Source: Dactylorhiza incarnata (taxonomy: Eukaryota; Streptophyta; Magnoliopsida; Asparagales; Orchidaceae). Taken from it: a stretch of DNA of 64,000 nt. Numbering within the stretch: the stretch's first letter is position 1; each line of letters opens with the position of its first letter. The notes beneath the pieces were generated by a model. The model ran no database searches. It was not told where the DNA came from and was given only the letters and a program-made list of their open reading frames with translations. The stretch is from the NCBI GenBank assembly GCA_033032865.1, contig JAWHQI010000064.1, positions 2,604,001-2,668,000 on the forward strand, read 5' to 3'. Below, piece after piece: positions 32,615 through 43,192 of the stretch. A program made the position numbers and the translations under genes.

Positions 32615-34236
32615 GTGTGTTTAACGGCCGAGAATGGAGCCAACGACCTTCACTTTCGGGGCACTGAAGTTGGCCTTCCTTCGGTTGGCAAAGGCGGCAC
32701 TTCTAGGCCTGAAACTTGTGCGGTTTGGTGCGGTTTGAGACCAAATCGCAACCGCACCAAAGGGGGGCGGTTTTGGACAGAACAAAACCGCACCGCACCA
32801 AAACCGTGCGGTGCGGTTTTACATTGGTGCGGTTTGGAGTCTGTTTTTGCGATGCGGTTTCGGTTTTTGCACAGTTATCAAAACTTATCAAATAGTACAT
32901 GGACTATTCATAGAAATATTATGCTCGGTTAATTACATAGCAACATCTTGTCATACTTAAAGTATGCAAGAGAACAAAATACAATAAATTGTATCCTATA
33001 ATTATTTATTTCTTTATTTCATGAAAATCCTACAAGTGAATAAGATGATGAGATTATAAAAGATGGAATATAAAAGAATTTATTAGATCTGCACTTTGAC
33101 TGTTTGCGTCGACAATTTCAAAGTGAATTTATTTCATCAACCAAAGAGAATTTATCTCATCAACCAAACAAGAAAGATAAAATTATTTTGTTCACTAAAA
33201 AACATAAAGAAAAGGGCACTGAAATATAAAAGGAAGGACTGACTGGAATTACCTTCCACCAGAATTACAATTTGCTCATCACCATTTGAATCAGCATGAA
33301 ATTTTAGAAGGCAAGCCGCGTGCAGCATGAGAATTGAGAGAGTAGAGACGCATCGGCAATGGGCCCGGGAATACCGAATACTAGATTAGGGGTTCGATTT
33401 CAGTATTTCATTTTTCACGATTCACGGGTTCAATACAGTAAATGATCAATACAAATAGTTAATATACTTATAATCAATACACTAAATGAAAGCTAAAATA
33501 GTAAAATAAAAATTAATTAAAATACATAAATGAAAATTTTCAATATATTTGTAAGATATTGAAATAATATTAACATTATATAATACTTATAATCATTGCG
33601 GTGCGGTTTATTCGGTTTTCTCAAGGCAAAAACTGACCCGCACCGCAAACCATGCGGTTTTCCAATAACCAAAACCGCGCCACAACCAAACCGTTCGGTG
33701 CGGTTCAAAATCGGTGCGGTGTTGCGGTTTTTTGCGGTTTCGGTTTTTAATTTTCAGGCCTAGGTACTTCCATTGTGCTTAAATCTCATGTGGTAGCTGT
33801 GGACGATGCCAGGCAGAAGGAGGCCTCCCGGCAGCTACATCTTGGGCCCGCCCCATCGACACTGCAAGTGGATGCAACTCCCTCGTCTTCGCACTCCCAG
33901 GGGACGGATTGGGCCGATATGGTGGAGGACGACCATGCTGATCATAAGGAAGGTAACCACACGTGCGCTATTGGTCTCGATGATGCTGAGATGGTGCAAC
34001 AACGTGATGTTGCTACTGTGGATGAAATCCACTTGCGAAGGACCGTTGCTCCCGCCCTGGACGGATCACACATACCAGGTGTTCGAGGAAATGCTCGCTG
34101 TTTTATCGTTTGGAATTTTGATGTGTTGACTCCGAGGGAAATGCTGCTGAAAATTGATAAATCTGCGACGAGAATTTTGACGTGTTCAAGCAGAGAAAAG
34201 CTTTACCGTCCCATTAAGGCCCATCGGTCCATCTAA
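32615..34236 (+). pseudogene. Unidentified reading frame interrupted by a hAT-like element
   Basis: The frame starts at or before 32615 and runs to GGCACTTC at 32703. The same frame resumes after the second target duplication at 33771 and stays open to the stop at 34236. Without the element and one duplication the frame is continuous, about 190 codons. The residues include VVAVDDARQKEASRQL, an acidic stretch (DWADMVEDDHADHKEG) and ARCFIVWNFDVLTPREMLL. No domain was recognised. It could be a retroelement gag-like or ORF1-like protein, or a degraded host gene. The insertion alone would disable it. Confidence 0.45.
32704..33762. mobile_element. hAT-like non-autonomous element with GC subterminal repeats
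   Basis: Terminal inverted repeats TAGGCCTGAAA (32704) and TTTTCAGGCCTA (ends 33762) lie between 8-bp windows GGCACTTC (32696-32703) and GGTACTTC (33763-33770), one mismatch, matching the hAT duplication length. About 150-190 bp at each end is packed with TGCGGTTT, GGTGCGG and AACCGCACC words in both orientations, typical of transposase-binding subterminal repeats. The middle (32900-33580) is AT-rich and non-coding. An autonomous relative must have moved it. Confidence 0.85.
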
Positions 34237-34955
34237 GCCCCCGACTTTTGATTACTTAAATCGGGATAGGCTATTTATTGGCTGGATATTCCGTGTTGAA
34301 GAATGTTCATGTTCCATTCTCTATAGGTAAGCCATGCCTTATAGTTGGGGCGGTTACTCATAATATAACGCACGCAGCGGGTACTATTCCCAGACCAGAA
34401 AAATTGATTACGTAGAATCACACCGTGCGGAACCTCGTATGGAGGTCGCACGAGGTATTACATCTCTTAAAGTGTTTGGTATTGTAATGAACATGGCATC
34501 AATGCTCATATATACTGCAAATACTCAGGTAGTTGTCGCATATTATTCAGATAATATCACGCTATCTTATGCTTAATCTGGGGTGGTATTACTCAGAAAT
34601 CCTTCTTACTGTTGTTCTCATCTTATTTTCCTTAAGGTATTTCAAATTTTTGCTAAAGATAATGTGTGGTTACACCTCATGTGATTTGAACAAGAAACAA
34701 ACAAAGAAAATCATCATGCTGAATTTGCTTGCCCATCTGAATTAAAATAGTTTGAAGAAAAGACAGACATATTAGATTTCGTCATTCTTGCAGTTCGAAA
34801 TAAAATACGAATTTGAACTCTATTTACATCTCGAAATTCTGAAAATTTCCACAATGGAGAATAAAAAGGAAAATCATAATTTTATAAGGCACATTCTCTA
34901 TCTACAATGAGTCAAATGAACCCCAAAGAGAAATAAAAATGCAACTAATTGAAAC
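34237..34955. other. Intergenic downstream of the isomerase gene
   Basis: No gene recognised. Mixed sequence to about 34530, then AT-rich. It lies beyond the 3' end of the minus-strand isomerase gene and could hold its polyadenylation region: AATAAA-type words on the minus strand near 34800-34880 are possible but not specific. Confidence 0.3.
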
Positions 34956-34958
34956 TTA

Positions 34959-35134
34959 GGCTCAGTTTGGCACTGCGGTGGCGGTCATGAAGGAACTTCA
35001 TCTACTTTCATGTTCAAAACTACTTTTATTTTCTTCGTGGTGGTCGTAACCGTTGTCATACCAAACATGCATTCTATGACAGTGGCGTTTTTGTCCAAAC
35101 TCACCGGAGCAAAAAGGCTGCGCGAAACGGAGCC
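34959..35134. mobile_element. Tourist-like MITE next to the isomerase stop codon
   Basis: Ends GGCTCAGTTTGGCACTG and, in reverse complement, GGCTCCGTTTCGCGCAG, with TTA duplications at 34956-34958 and 35135-35137. The interior matches the copies at 21128 and 31272. One base separates its right duplication from the stop codon of the isomerase gene, so the transcript's 3' UTR must run into or through it. Confidence 0.85.
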
Positions 35135-35138
35135 TTAA

Positions 35139-37809
35139 TCATGACTGACCCAGTGAATTCACTTTGCTCATGAAAGAAGATATTCTCGGTGGATCCTTTT
35201 GAATTCCATTGATGCTGCAGATGCCACTACTAACATCAACTCCATCAGGTTTTAAAGTAGCAATTGCTTCACACACATTATAAGGATGCAGTCCTCCAGC
35301 TAACAACCATCCATGTTTGGTTTTTATTGATGGAATCTGAAATTTTTGCCAATTGAATCCTTTACCACTGCAAGCATCAGAAAAAAAAAAAGAGTAAAAT
35401 TCAGAAACTTGGTAACACAAACATATGTTTTCAAGGTGGAGAGAGCTTAGGCTCCGTTTGGCGCGGCGTTTTTGCTCTGGTGAGTTTGGACAAAAACACC
35501 ACCGTATAGAATGTATGTTTGGCGCGACAAAAACACCACCGCAATCAAGAAAAGAAAACTAGTTTTAAGCATAAAAGTGAATGAAGTTCCTTAGGCGAGG
35601 TCGGGCGTTCACGAACAATGGTTCATAACCACCGCGTTCATGGCCGCTACCGTCGTGCCAAACGGAGAGTAATACAATAAAATAAGCCTAGATATGGAAA
35701 GGTAAAATCAATATTACAAATAATTACCCTAAACTATCGTAGGAGTTAGACAGTCCCAAGAATCAAGATGATATAGATAATATATAAACGGTAATTTACA
35801 TAAATATTTGTATATAATTAAATACATCAAAAAAATTTAACAGATCATATACATTAAAATATATCACATTTACAAAATTTTGTACAATTTTTAATGCTTA
35901 AAATAAATTGGCAACTCAAACGCATAAGTTAAAGACAGATTTTTTTTTTACAATGAAGCGTATATTTTTATTAACATATTCAATGTCTCTATGTAAACAT
36001 GTATACATGTTCTTTATACGATCAGTCTGACACGAAAATTCCCCGTGCCTCTACATTGATAGTACCCATGTCGCTCACCATCCACAGTGCGCATTGAGCC
36101 GCAACCGAAACCCCATCCGTCCTTGATGCCCCCTATGTGTTCTGCATTTTTCCATGCGAGGTGACATCGAGCGATAGTTGGGGGTCCGCTTGCCACCGCA
36201 GACTGCATCGTGGATAGTGAGCGGCGGGGTGCAGTCGCAGCAGGGGCATGAGAAACTCTGTGCCAGACTGCTCATAGTAATAAAAAACCTATATAAGTCT
36301 GGCCAATCTGTTTACATTAATATCATCCTACTATGTATTGCTTACTCAATTGCCCTAAAATTGTTCTAATTACATAGCTAAAGAACACTAAAATCACCAC
36401 GTCATGCATAAAATGATTATTCAAACTGGGAATGGATGGTAAAAGATGATTCACAAAGCTCATCAAAATATCTGGGATAGAACTCTACAGAAGCTACAGC
36501 TGCTGATCAGTAAACTAAATAGCAGGCAGAGCATGTAGTGTTCAACTAAAAGTTAATTTGAACAAGAAAAACAATGATTTCTGAAGAAACGAAAAAGAAT
36601 CTAAATAACTGCAGTAAATTGATGAGTATGAATATCCGAATTGGAAGACTTTGGAAATAAAGGTGCAAGCCAACATGCCTATGAAAATGGAAAACTTAAT
36701 GAAGCAAAACTCAATATAGGCCGGTAATGAACACCACAAAGTATATGAAAAGAAGAAATTCAATAGTTAGAACAACCCTCTATGTGGGATAATTTCCACA
36801 TGAAATAATTTTCCTTGAATAAATTTACCAAATGACTTAACATCATGGTAGTGGGTAAGTAAGATATATACTGACCTGCCACCTTTTGCACTGTCCACTA
36901 AAATCCAGTCAACCAATGAAGAATCTCCATTAGAAATTTGATTAAGAAGCTTTCCATTTTCATCAGCATGAAGAACATATATAACCCGCTTTGTTCTCAA
37001 CAACCGCGGCATTTCAGCACGAGAACCATCTCCATGAAGCTGCACAAGAAGAAAAACGTTGAATTGTACCACGAAACATTGATGACACTAAAACTCCGTA
37101 CTGTTATTTTGGGATAGATTACTTGCAAAAACTCAAGGTCGGCTGCATCAGAAGACTTCAGCATGGTGCCCAAATCATCATCAACAAATACTCCAACCGG
37201 CTCCGCTCCGTGATCTCGTGCAGCCTTCGAGATTTCTTTTGCAAGCGATAATGAAACGGAACGTTTTGAGTTGGGCCACAGGATGAAACCAATCAGCGAG
37301 GCACCAGCCCGAGCAGCCAATTCTGCATCCTTAACAGAAGTAATACCACACATTTTTACAATGGGGCAAGCTCTTTGTGAGACGTTTTCTAGAGGCGAGC
37401 TTGAAGAAAACTCGGATATTAAGCAAGCCCTCATCTTTTTGGCAAGGGGCAAGCTCCTTGACTGTGAGATGAATTGCCTTCTGGTATTACCTAAATAATA
37501 TGAACAAAATATTGTCAAAAATAGAAAATGTCAAGTTTCACAATGCCATTTATAGGTATCAAACTACTAGCATGCATGATAATATAATCCACCAATCCTT
37601 AGTTCGTTCTGAAATAAACAAATATAATGAGTTTACAAAGATAGTACAATCACGGGTAAGAAACCAGAGAAGAGGATGATAGGAGCTTGTAATCATAATC
37701 GAGAAAGATAAAAGGGAGGGAAAAGAAGTAATGAGTGTTGAAGACGAATACCATGGTGATTGTGCTGCACAACTAAATTGGAGGGAGAATGCATGCCAGC
37801 CGTTGCCAT
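35139..37809 (-). CDS. PAI: Phosphoribosylanthranilate isomerase, plastid, four exons
   Basis: It catalyses the third step of tryptophan synthesis, the Amadori rearrangement of phosphoribosylanthranilate, in plastids. Exons are 37809-37752, 37490-37123, 37039-36876 and 35367-35139, all with GT/AG borders and consistent phases, giving 272 residues, the usual plant length. Residues 1-60 are Ser/Arg-rich and fit a transit peptide. The TIM-barrel follows: KMCGIT with catalytic Cys67, [26 protein letters not shown] with the catalytic Asp191, [18 protein letters not shown] and GVDVSSGI near the C-terminus. All hallmark residues are present, so the gene appears functional. Intron 3 (35368-36875) contains a MITE and an unidentified GC-richer island (36000-36290). 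Another MITE abuts the stop codon. The first start codon in frame was chosen; a downstream Met6 is possible. Confidence 0.93.
35450..35669. mobile_element. Tourist-like MITE in intron 3 of the isomerase gene
   Basis: Left end GGCTCCGTTTGGCGCGGCG; right end in reverse complement CTCTCCGTTTGGCACGACGG. TTA precedes it and TAA follows. The body is the family sequence in the reverse direction (aagttccttaggcgaggtcgggcg). It lies wholly within the intron and leaves the splice sites intact. Confidence 0.75.
36000..36290 (-). other. Unidentified island in isomerase intron 3
   Basis: A GC-richer segment in an AT-rich intron, with overlapping minus-strand frames of 64-66 codons that contain no stop for most of it (e.g. 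[15 protein letters not shown]). Codon-like texture without a recognised domain. It may be a fragment of a retroelement or of a host gene carried in. Confidence 0.25.
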
Positions 37810-38990
37810 GACTTGGATCCAGAAAACTAGAACAACTCAGTGGTGTTATATGCCTACAAGAAAAGATTTACAGATGCACACGATAACGGTTAAGGACCTT
37901 CCATAAACCAAAAAAGCTCATTCCGGCTTCAAAGAAGACCACAGAATGCAATCACATGGAAAATACAAGCCCAAAAATGTTCATTGTGTATGCGCGTGTG
38001 CGTGTGTGCGAGGATGTGCGCACGCACGCACAGACACACACTAGCAGGGTATTGAAATAGACAAACGAGCAATTGAATAAATATTTAAATAAAAAGTTAC
38101 TTTCACTTGAACTTTGTTTCTCTGTTTAGTCCTTTCATTTCACAATCCTTCTTAATTATCTTTTATTTAAAAGAAGGGTAGGTGATGAAATGAATGGTTG
38201 TAAGTTAAAAAGAAGTAAAATAAATCAAGTTACATCTTTCAAAACATTATGGCAGTAAGCAAAACTTAGATCGACGCATCACAAGTGAGGAGAAACAGGA
38301 AGAAAAAATATGCACCTCTTTGAAAAATATGCACCTCTTTGAAAAATATGCACCTCATTGAGCAAGCAAAATCTATTATGCCGATCTATGCGGAGAAGAA
38401 ATGGGAAGAAAAAAATAGATACCACTTTGAACTTCTGAAAAAAGAAAGGCATCACAAGAGTTCTATGCAGTTGATTTTTAACCAATTTTTGTAGACAACT
38501 TAAGGAAATAGTGACAACACATGACTACCACTGCAATGGCACTACAGATGGCACAGACGGTAATGATCATGGAAATCAACAAAGAGGGAAGAGATGGGGA
38601 GAACGATAGAGAGGGTATAAGGTAGAGGTGCAGAGAAACCCAGCATAATAGAGACATGAATATGTTTGATAACAATTGGAATGTAAGAAACTAAACGTAA
38701 TACCCAAAGCATTCAATTCACACTTCACCATGCTTACAAAAATCACTGTTTGTTTATAAGAATTCCATGAAATGGTGTCTCATCTAAGGAGGAGCACGTA
38801 AACATTTTGTTGATTTGACTTGATGTATCATCCGAGAACCTCGGGAAGCCCTTGTAACCTATGAAGCATTGCACACCCCAATTGGTCGCGTACCCGCACA
38901 TGGCACATTTTCGATGCAGGTACGGGTGTAGTAACGTGCCAAACTCGTGGGTACGCTGTTAAAAGATTTACACGTCTACGGGATTTAGGT
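37810..38990. other. Upstream region of the isomerase gene
   Basis: No gene recognised. A GT/GC-rich simple tract lies at 37986-38042, and a 20-bp unit (aatatgcacctctttgaaa) is repeated three times at about 38308-38365. A minus-strand TATA-like word (CATATAACACC, about 37835-37845) is a weak promoter candidate, close to the start codon. Confidence 0.35.
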
Positions 38991-39061
38991 TATGCTCCAC
39001 GCTCCCTGTTGGCGACTCCGTCGTCTTAGTCAAGAGAAAGCAAAACTTGCACAGTCAAAAT

Positions 39062-39172
39062 CATCTATATATACGTACATATGTATCTATCTATCAATAA
39101 ATATATATATATATATATACGTACATATGTATCTATCTATTTATATATATATACGTACATATATATATACGA
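39062..39172. repeat. TA-rich composite microsatellite
   Basis: Alternating (TA)n and copies of atacgtacatatgtatctat, immediately before the GC-hairpin island. Confidence 0.85.
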
Positions 39173-39178
39173 GTATCT

Positions 39179-39575
39179 TCGCACGGGCTACGCCCGTGCT
39201 CGATGCTCTCGGGCGGCCTTCGGCCGCATCAATGCGGGCTTCGCCCGCAACCAAGCGGGCTTCGCCCGCTTGTCATTCAAGGCGGGCTTCGCCCGCCCCC
39301 TCGGCGTCGGCGGGCCCGTGCTCGATGCTCTCGGGCGGCCATCGGCCGAGAGCATCTAGGCCGTGCTCGATGCTCTCGTGCGGCCTTCGGCCGCATCTAG
39401 GCGGGCTTCGGCCGCATCTAGGCGGGCTTCGCCCGCCGCCGCACGGGCTACGTCCGTGCTTGATGCTCTCGGGCGGCCTTCGGCCGCATCGGGCTTCGCA
39501 CGCCCCCGCATGGGCTACTCCCGTGCTCGATGCACTCGGGCGGCCTTCGGACGCGTCGAGACGGGCTTCGCCCAC
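39179..39575. repeat. Island of short GC hairpins with TTCG-type loops
   Basis: About 400 bp made of many short perfect palindromes: GCACGGGCTACGCCCGTGC, GCGGGCTTCGCCCGC (at least four times), CGGCCTTCGGCCG (at least four times) and TGCTCGATGCTCTCGGGCGG linkers. The loops are mostly C-TTCG-G or CTTCGC. Related hairpins lie at 40741-40917 and a single one near 42031 (GGGGCGGAGCCCC). Apparent proteins across the island are low-complexity artefacts. Confidence 0.85.
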
Positions 39576-40240
39576 CTCACCGTTTTTGCAATTTAAATTA
39601 CGCCAACTCACTTTTTTTGTAATTAAATTTGTTTGTAAAATTTTGTTTAATAAAAATTCAAGGGGCAAATTATTCGGCGAAATGACATAAGGAGGTGAAA
39701 TATTCAACGGGTAAAATATTCGGCAGTTAAAAAAAAACAATCGAGTTATTAATTAGAATATTTAAAGCAATTAATTAGATTACTTAAAGAAATTAGTTAG
39801 ATTATTTTAAGAAATTAATTAGATTATATAATAACTTTAATAATATAAATAAATTAACATTAATGTTATTATAATTATTAAACGCAACCCTGAAATTTTA
39901 CAAAATTTAACTGCAACCCGATATTTGACTTGCCGCACCCCGTTGTTACCGGAGAGGAAGGAGAAGCAAAGAGGTTAAAGTTTGAAGTTTTGGGTTGCGG
40001 TTAAACACAATAAAATGAGGTGTTTTTTAAAAAAACTTTAAAAAATATTAAGCTTTTAAAAAAACAATTGCGGAATTTTTTATTAAAAAAGTTTTAATTA
40101 AAACGTTTTATTAAAAACATTTTTATTAACGTTTTTATTAACGTTTTATTAACGTTTTATGAAAAACGTAAAAATTTAATTTTTACATAATTTATTACAA
40201 TAAAAAAATAAAACAATGAACACTATTCTTTTAAAAAAAA

Positions 40241-40338
40241 CAGCAGGCGGGGCCCACAGGCGGGCCCCGCCCGCTTAAATGCTTTTTTTTTAAATTAATA
40301 GCAGGCGGGGCCCACAGGCTGGCCCCGCCCGCTTAAAA
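40241..40338. repeat. Two copies of a GC palindrome unit
   Basis: The unit gcaggcggggcccacaggc followed by gggccccgcccgctt occurs at about 40242 and 40301, separated by an A/T-rich linker. Each copy can form a stem GCGGGGCCC / GGGCCCCGC. Confidence 0.8.
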
Positions 40339-40351
40339 TGTGGGAATTTTA

Positions 40352-40394
40352 GTCCCACATCGCAGAGAACACAATATTACCGCTGTATATAAGG
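40352..40394 (+). promoter_or_regulatory. snRNA-type promoter signature: USE plus TATA
   Basis: GTCCCACATCG at 40352-40362 is an exact match to the plant upstream sequence element (RTCCCACATCG) of snRNA, U3 and 7SL-type genes. TATATAAGG follows at 40386-40394. The gap of 23 bases is the short spacing associated with RNA polymerase III use; polymerase II snRNA genes have about ten bases more. An 11-bp perfect inverted repeat (AGAGAACACAA at 40364-40374 and TTGTGTTCTCT at 40403-40413) encloses the TATA box. The same motif pair also occurs in dispersed plant repeats, so a transposon origin is possible. Confidence 0.55.
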
Positions 40395-40413
40395 CGACAA
40401 CCTTGTGTTCTCT

Positions 40414-40592
40414 AGAACATCCAGCTTGACCCCGCCCGACTGTTCCCGCCCTGGCCCGCGTGAGCCCGCCCGCTCCCGCCTGAGGCCGCCTGGCTCGCCC
40501 CGTCCCGACCCGCCCGCCCCCAACCTGAGCGCGCCTGCCCCCCGTCAGCCGGCGTGACCGAACCGCGATACGCAGCTTGGCCCATTTTTTTT
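40414..40592 (+). ncRNA. Putative Pol III transcript of unknown type
   Basis: Starting about 25 bases after the TATA box, the sequence is a C-rich stretch (many cgcccg words) of about 170 bases ending in a T8 run at 40585-40592, a good Pol III terminator. It does not match the starts of U6, U3, 7SL or U1-U5 RNAs as I know them. Existence and start are inferred from the promoter and terminator only. Confidence 0.3.
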
Positions 40593-40740
40593 CCTTCCTG
40601 CAAGGGGCAAAACGGTCATTTCACCGTGTGATCGGACAGTCAGATTTTGATCATCATGCTTGGATTGGACGGTCGTGATTTGTTTGATGGTGTTAGCAGA
40701 GAATGCTATATTCCCTTTATAGTATAGATATACGAGTGCC

Positions 40741-40917
40741 TGACACGGGGCTCCGCCCCTACGGCCAAGCGCGACAGTACCCGGCCGGCGACGGCGGGCT
40801 TCGCCCACCTACGACGCGATGCTTTCGGGCGGCCTTCGGCCGCATCCAGGCGGGCTTCGCCCGCCTCAGCAAGGGCTTCGCCCGTGCTCGATGCGTCTGC
40901 GGGCTGCGCCCGCAACA
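40741..40917. repeat. Second island of short GC hairpins
   Basis: Same style as 39179-39575: ACGGGGCTCCGCCCCT, GCGGGCTTCGCCCGC, CGGGCGGCCTTCGGCCGC and GGGCTGCGCCC. It is preceded by ctatattccctttatagtatagatatacgag, which resembles the TA-rich approach to the first island. Confidence 0.8.
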
Positions 40918-41021
40918 TATACATATGAGTACTCGAAATGAACGTAAAAAAATATACATCAATATTACAATAATTATTTTGTAAAAAAAAATACGTATAT
41001 ACTTAAAAAGATTATTTTTTC

Positions 41022-41375
41022 CCTCTCTTTCCCTCTCCGCCGCACTCTCTCCTCTCTTTCTCTCTCTCCCACTCTCTCTCTCCCGGAAGTTTATTTTTAT
41101 ATTTTTATATTAAAGATGTTTCAGATAAAACATGTGAAAGATCCAACGGTGGAAAATGAAAGCACGGTAAGAGCATGGAAAATGCTATATTCACTTATAT
41201 AATAAAGATGTATACACACACACATGCATATATATATAGCCACACACACGCGCGCATATATATATAGACACACACACGCGCGCATATATATATAGATATA
41301 GATATGCATACATATGTATCTATATATATAGATAATTAGATATACATATGTCTCTCTCTCTCTATATATATATAT
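41022..41375. repeat. CT-rich and CA/TA microsatellite cluster
   Basis: A CT-rich tract (41022-41090) and, after a short spacer, alternating (CA)n, (CG)n and (TA)n blocks in three rough repeats (41212-41300), followed by TA-rich words to 41375. Confidence 0.85.
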
Positions 41376-42342
41376 ATTTACAATATTAAAAGGGAAAAAT
41401 TATCTTTGGTGAAACATTCAAAATTGCCAAATATAGTCTTATAGTTTTAACTTAACATATATTATAATCTATTTAAAAGAAAATGTTCATTTAAGTAATT
41501 ACACCATATTCTCAAATTAAAAGTACGATGAAAATCCATACAACAACATAACCCATATAGTCCCCAATCATTGGGGGTATGGGCGGGGGAAGATTGGAAA
41601 CAGACCTAACCTTTGGCACTATGCACAAAGTGGCTTCTCTCAGAGGAGAAAGACCTAACCTTTGACAATAAATGCACAAAGTGGCTGCTCACAGAGTACC
41701 ACTGAAATAGTGGCCCCCTATACCGTCGCGTTTGCTGCGGAATCATGCCCTCAAATCAAAGCCAAAGACATCAGAGAGGGCAGACCCAAGAATCCATTTT
41801 GATTTATGTGCACATAACCATGCTTCCTTCATTAGGCATGCCAATTTTATTTAAGTTGATTTGGAAAGTAATGATGCAAACCAATTAATTTAATTTAGAA
41901 AAGTAACGATGAAAAATTAATAATATATGAATAATGATAAGGTTTATTTTAACAAAAATAAAAATGATGTATAACTATTTTCCGCATTAATTAATAATGT
42001 GTTTACTTTAAACTGCATTAATTAATTGATAGGGGCGGAGCCCCGTACCTCTTGCGGTCGGGGTACTGTCAGTCGGCATGCATTGAAATCTATTCTCTTT
42101 TCCCAAGTTATGAGATTGTCATAGTTCTCTCTTTCAAGCACACCCCGCTTTGGCAGTCGTGGTTCCGACTCCTTAGTATCCTCGCATCTCCACCATCATC
42201 TACACTTCTGATCACCTCCCCAATGATGCCATTGACGTTCTACGGCGAGTTCGTAACAATGTCCCAATTACGAACCTTTTTAGGATTCGTGGTGGAGGAT
42301 GGGCGGCGGCTTCTCTAAGGCTTGCGCTTGAACATGAAGATG
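41376..42342. other. Intergenic, no gene seen
   Basis: AT-rich with one imperfect internal duplication (agacctaacctttg ... atgcacaaagtggct at about 41605 and 41650). The word tccccaatcattgggggtatgggc near 41560 contains a short palindrome. No gene recognised. Confidence 0.4.
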
Positions 42343-43192
42343 ATGTGTGGGTTTTGCTGGTCGGAAGAGAAAGAGCAAAAACTGGGAAAGAAAACAGAGT
42401 AAACACACAAACTTCACATAATTCATTTGATAGATGCTATTACACGATTACATCGGTATTTATAATGAGTTTAGCTGTTGCAGACAGCACACACTTAAAT
42501 AGATAAAACTCAGGAGGGAATAGTTATCCTAAACCTGAGCGGGAACAGACAGACAAAGCAGAGCACGCAAATAACGGCTACTAACTGTTAATGCTTATAT
42601 TAAAATGATCGACGAAAAAGGTATGTATCAATTCACTCCCCTTCAAAATCCTTGACCTCAAGGATCAAACAAAGGTGATCTTTTTCTCCTTCTTGCGTAA
42701 CCCTCCCACATGGCAGTGCTCCCTCGCATGATTTTTTTGGATTTAATGACATCCTTTGAATCATACTGCTCCGTGGGGTGATAGCTAGATGAGAGGTGTT
42801 GCTCCTGATTTGTCTCCTTAAGTTTGGTTCGCCATTGACTCCATGATCAACGACATAGTGGTGGGTAAAAGATTTTGAATAATTCATCGGTCGAAGGAGT
42901 TCTGTAAGCTGTCGCGGTAGAGTAGATGTTAGTTGCTGTCCGACAGTGCCTCCTATCGTCGGTGCTCTGTTTCAGTCTAGCATGGGCTGGAAAATGCTGG
43001 AAACCAGTCGAAATTCTAGCACCCTAGCGGATGGGCCTAGCTCTAGTAATTGTTTCATCTTCCACACGAAATCTGGAGGGGACCTTAGCCAGCAATGTGT
43101 TAGGTGGTGGTTGAAACATGGGGGGAGTTGAAGAGACAGACTCTGGTCCCCCTGGCGCTACTATAATGAAATATAATTGGCGCGTGATGGAA

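Noticed and set aside
33775..34236. Independent complete gene starting at 33775
   Set aside because: The frame has no start context of its own and joins in register with sequence left of the hAT-like element, so it is treated as the second half of a split frame.
38992..39690. 232-codon frame on the plus strand
   Set aside because: It runs through a TA microsatellite and the GC-hairpin island; the amino acid pattern only mirrors the repeats.
38990..41400. Helitron
   Set aside because: The hairpin-rich sequence suggested it, but no TC start and CTRR end with a 3' hairpin could be placed, and no Rep/helicase coding is present.
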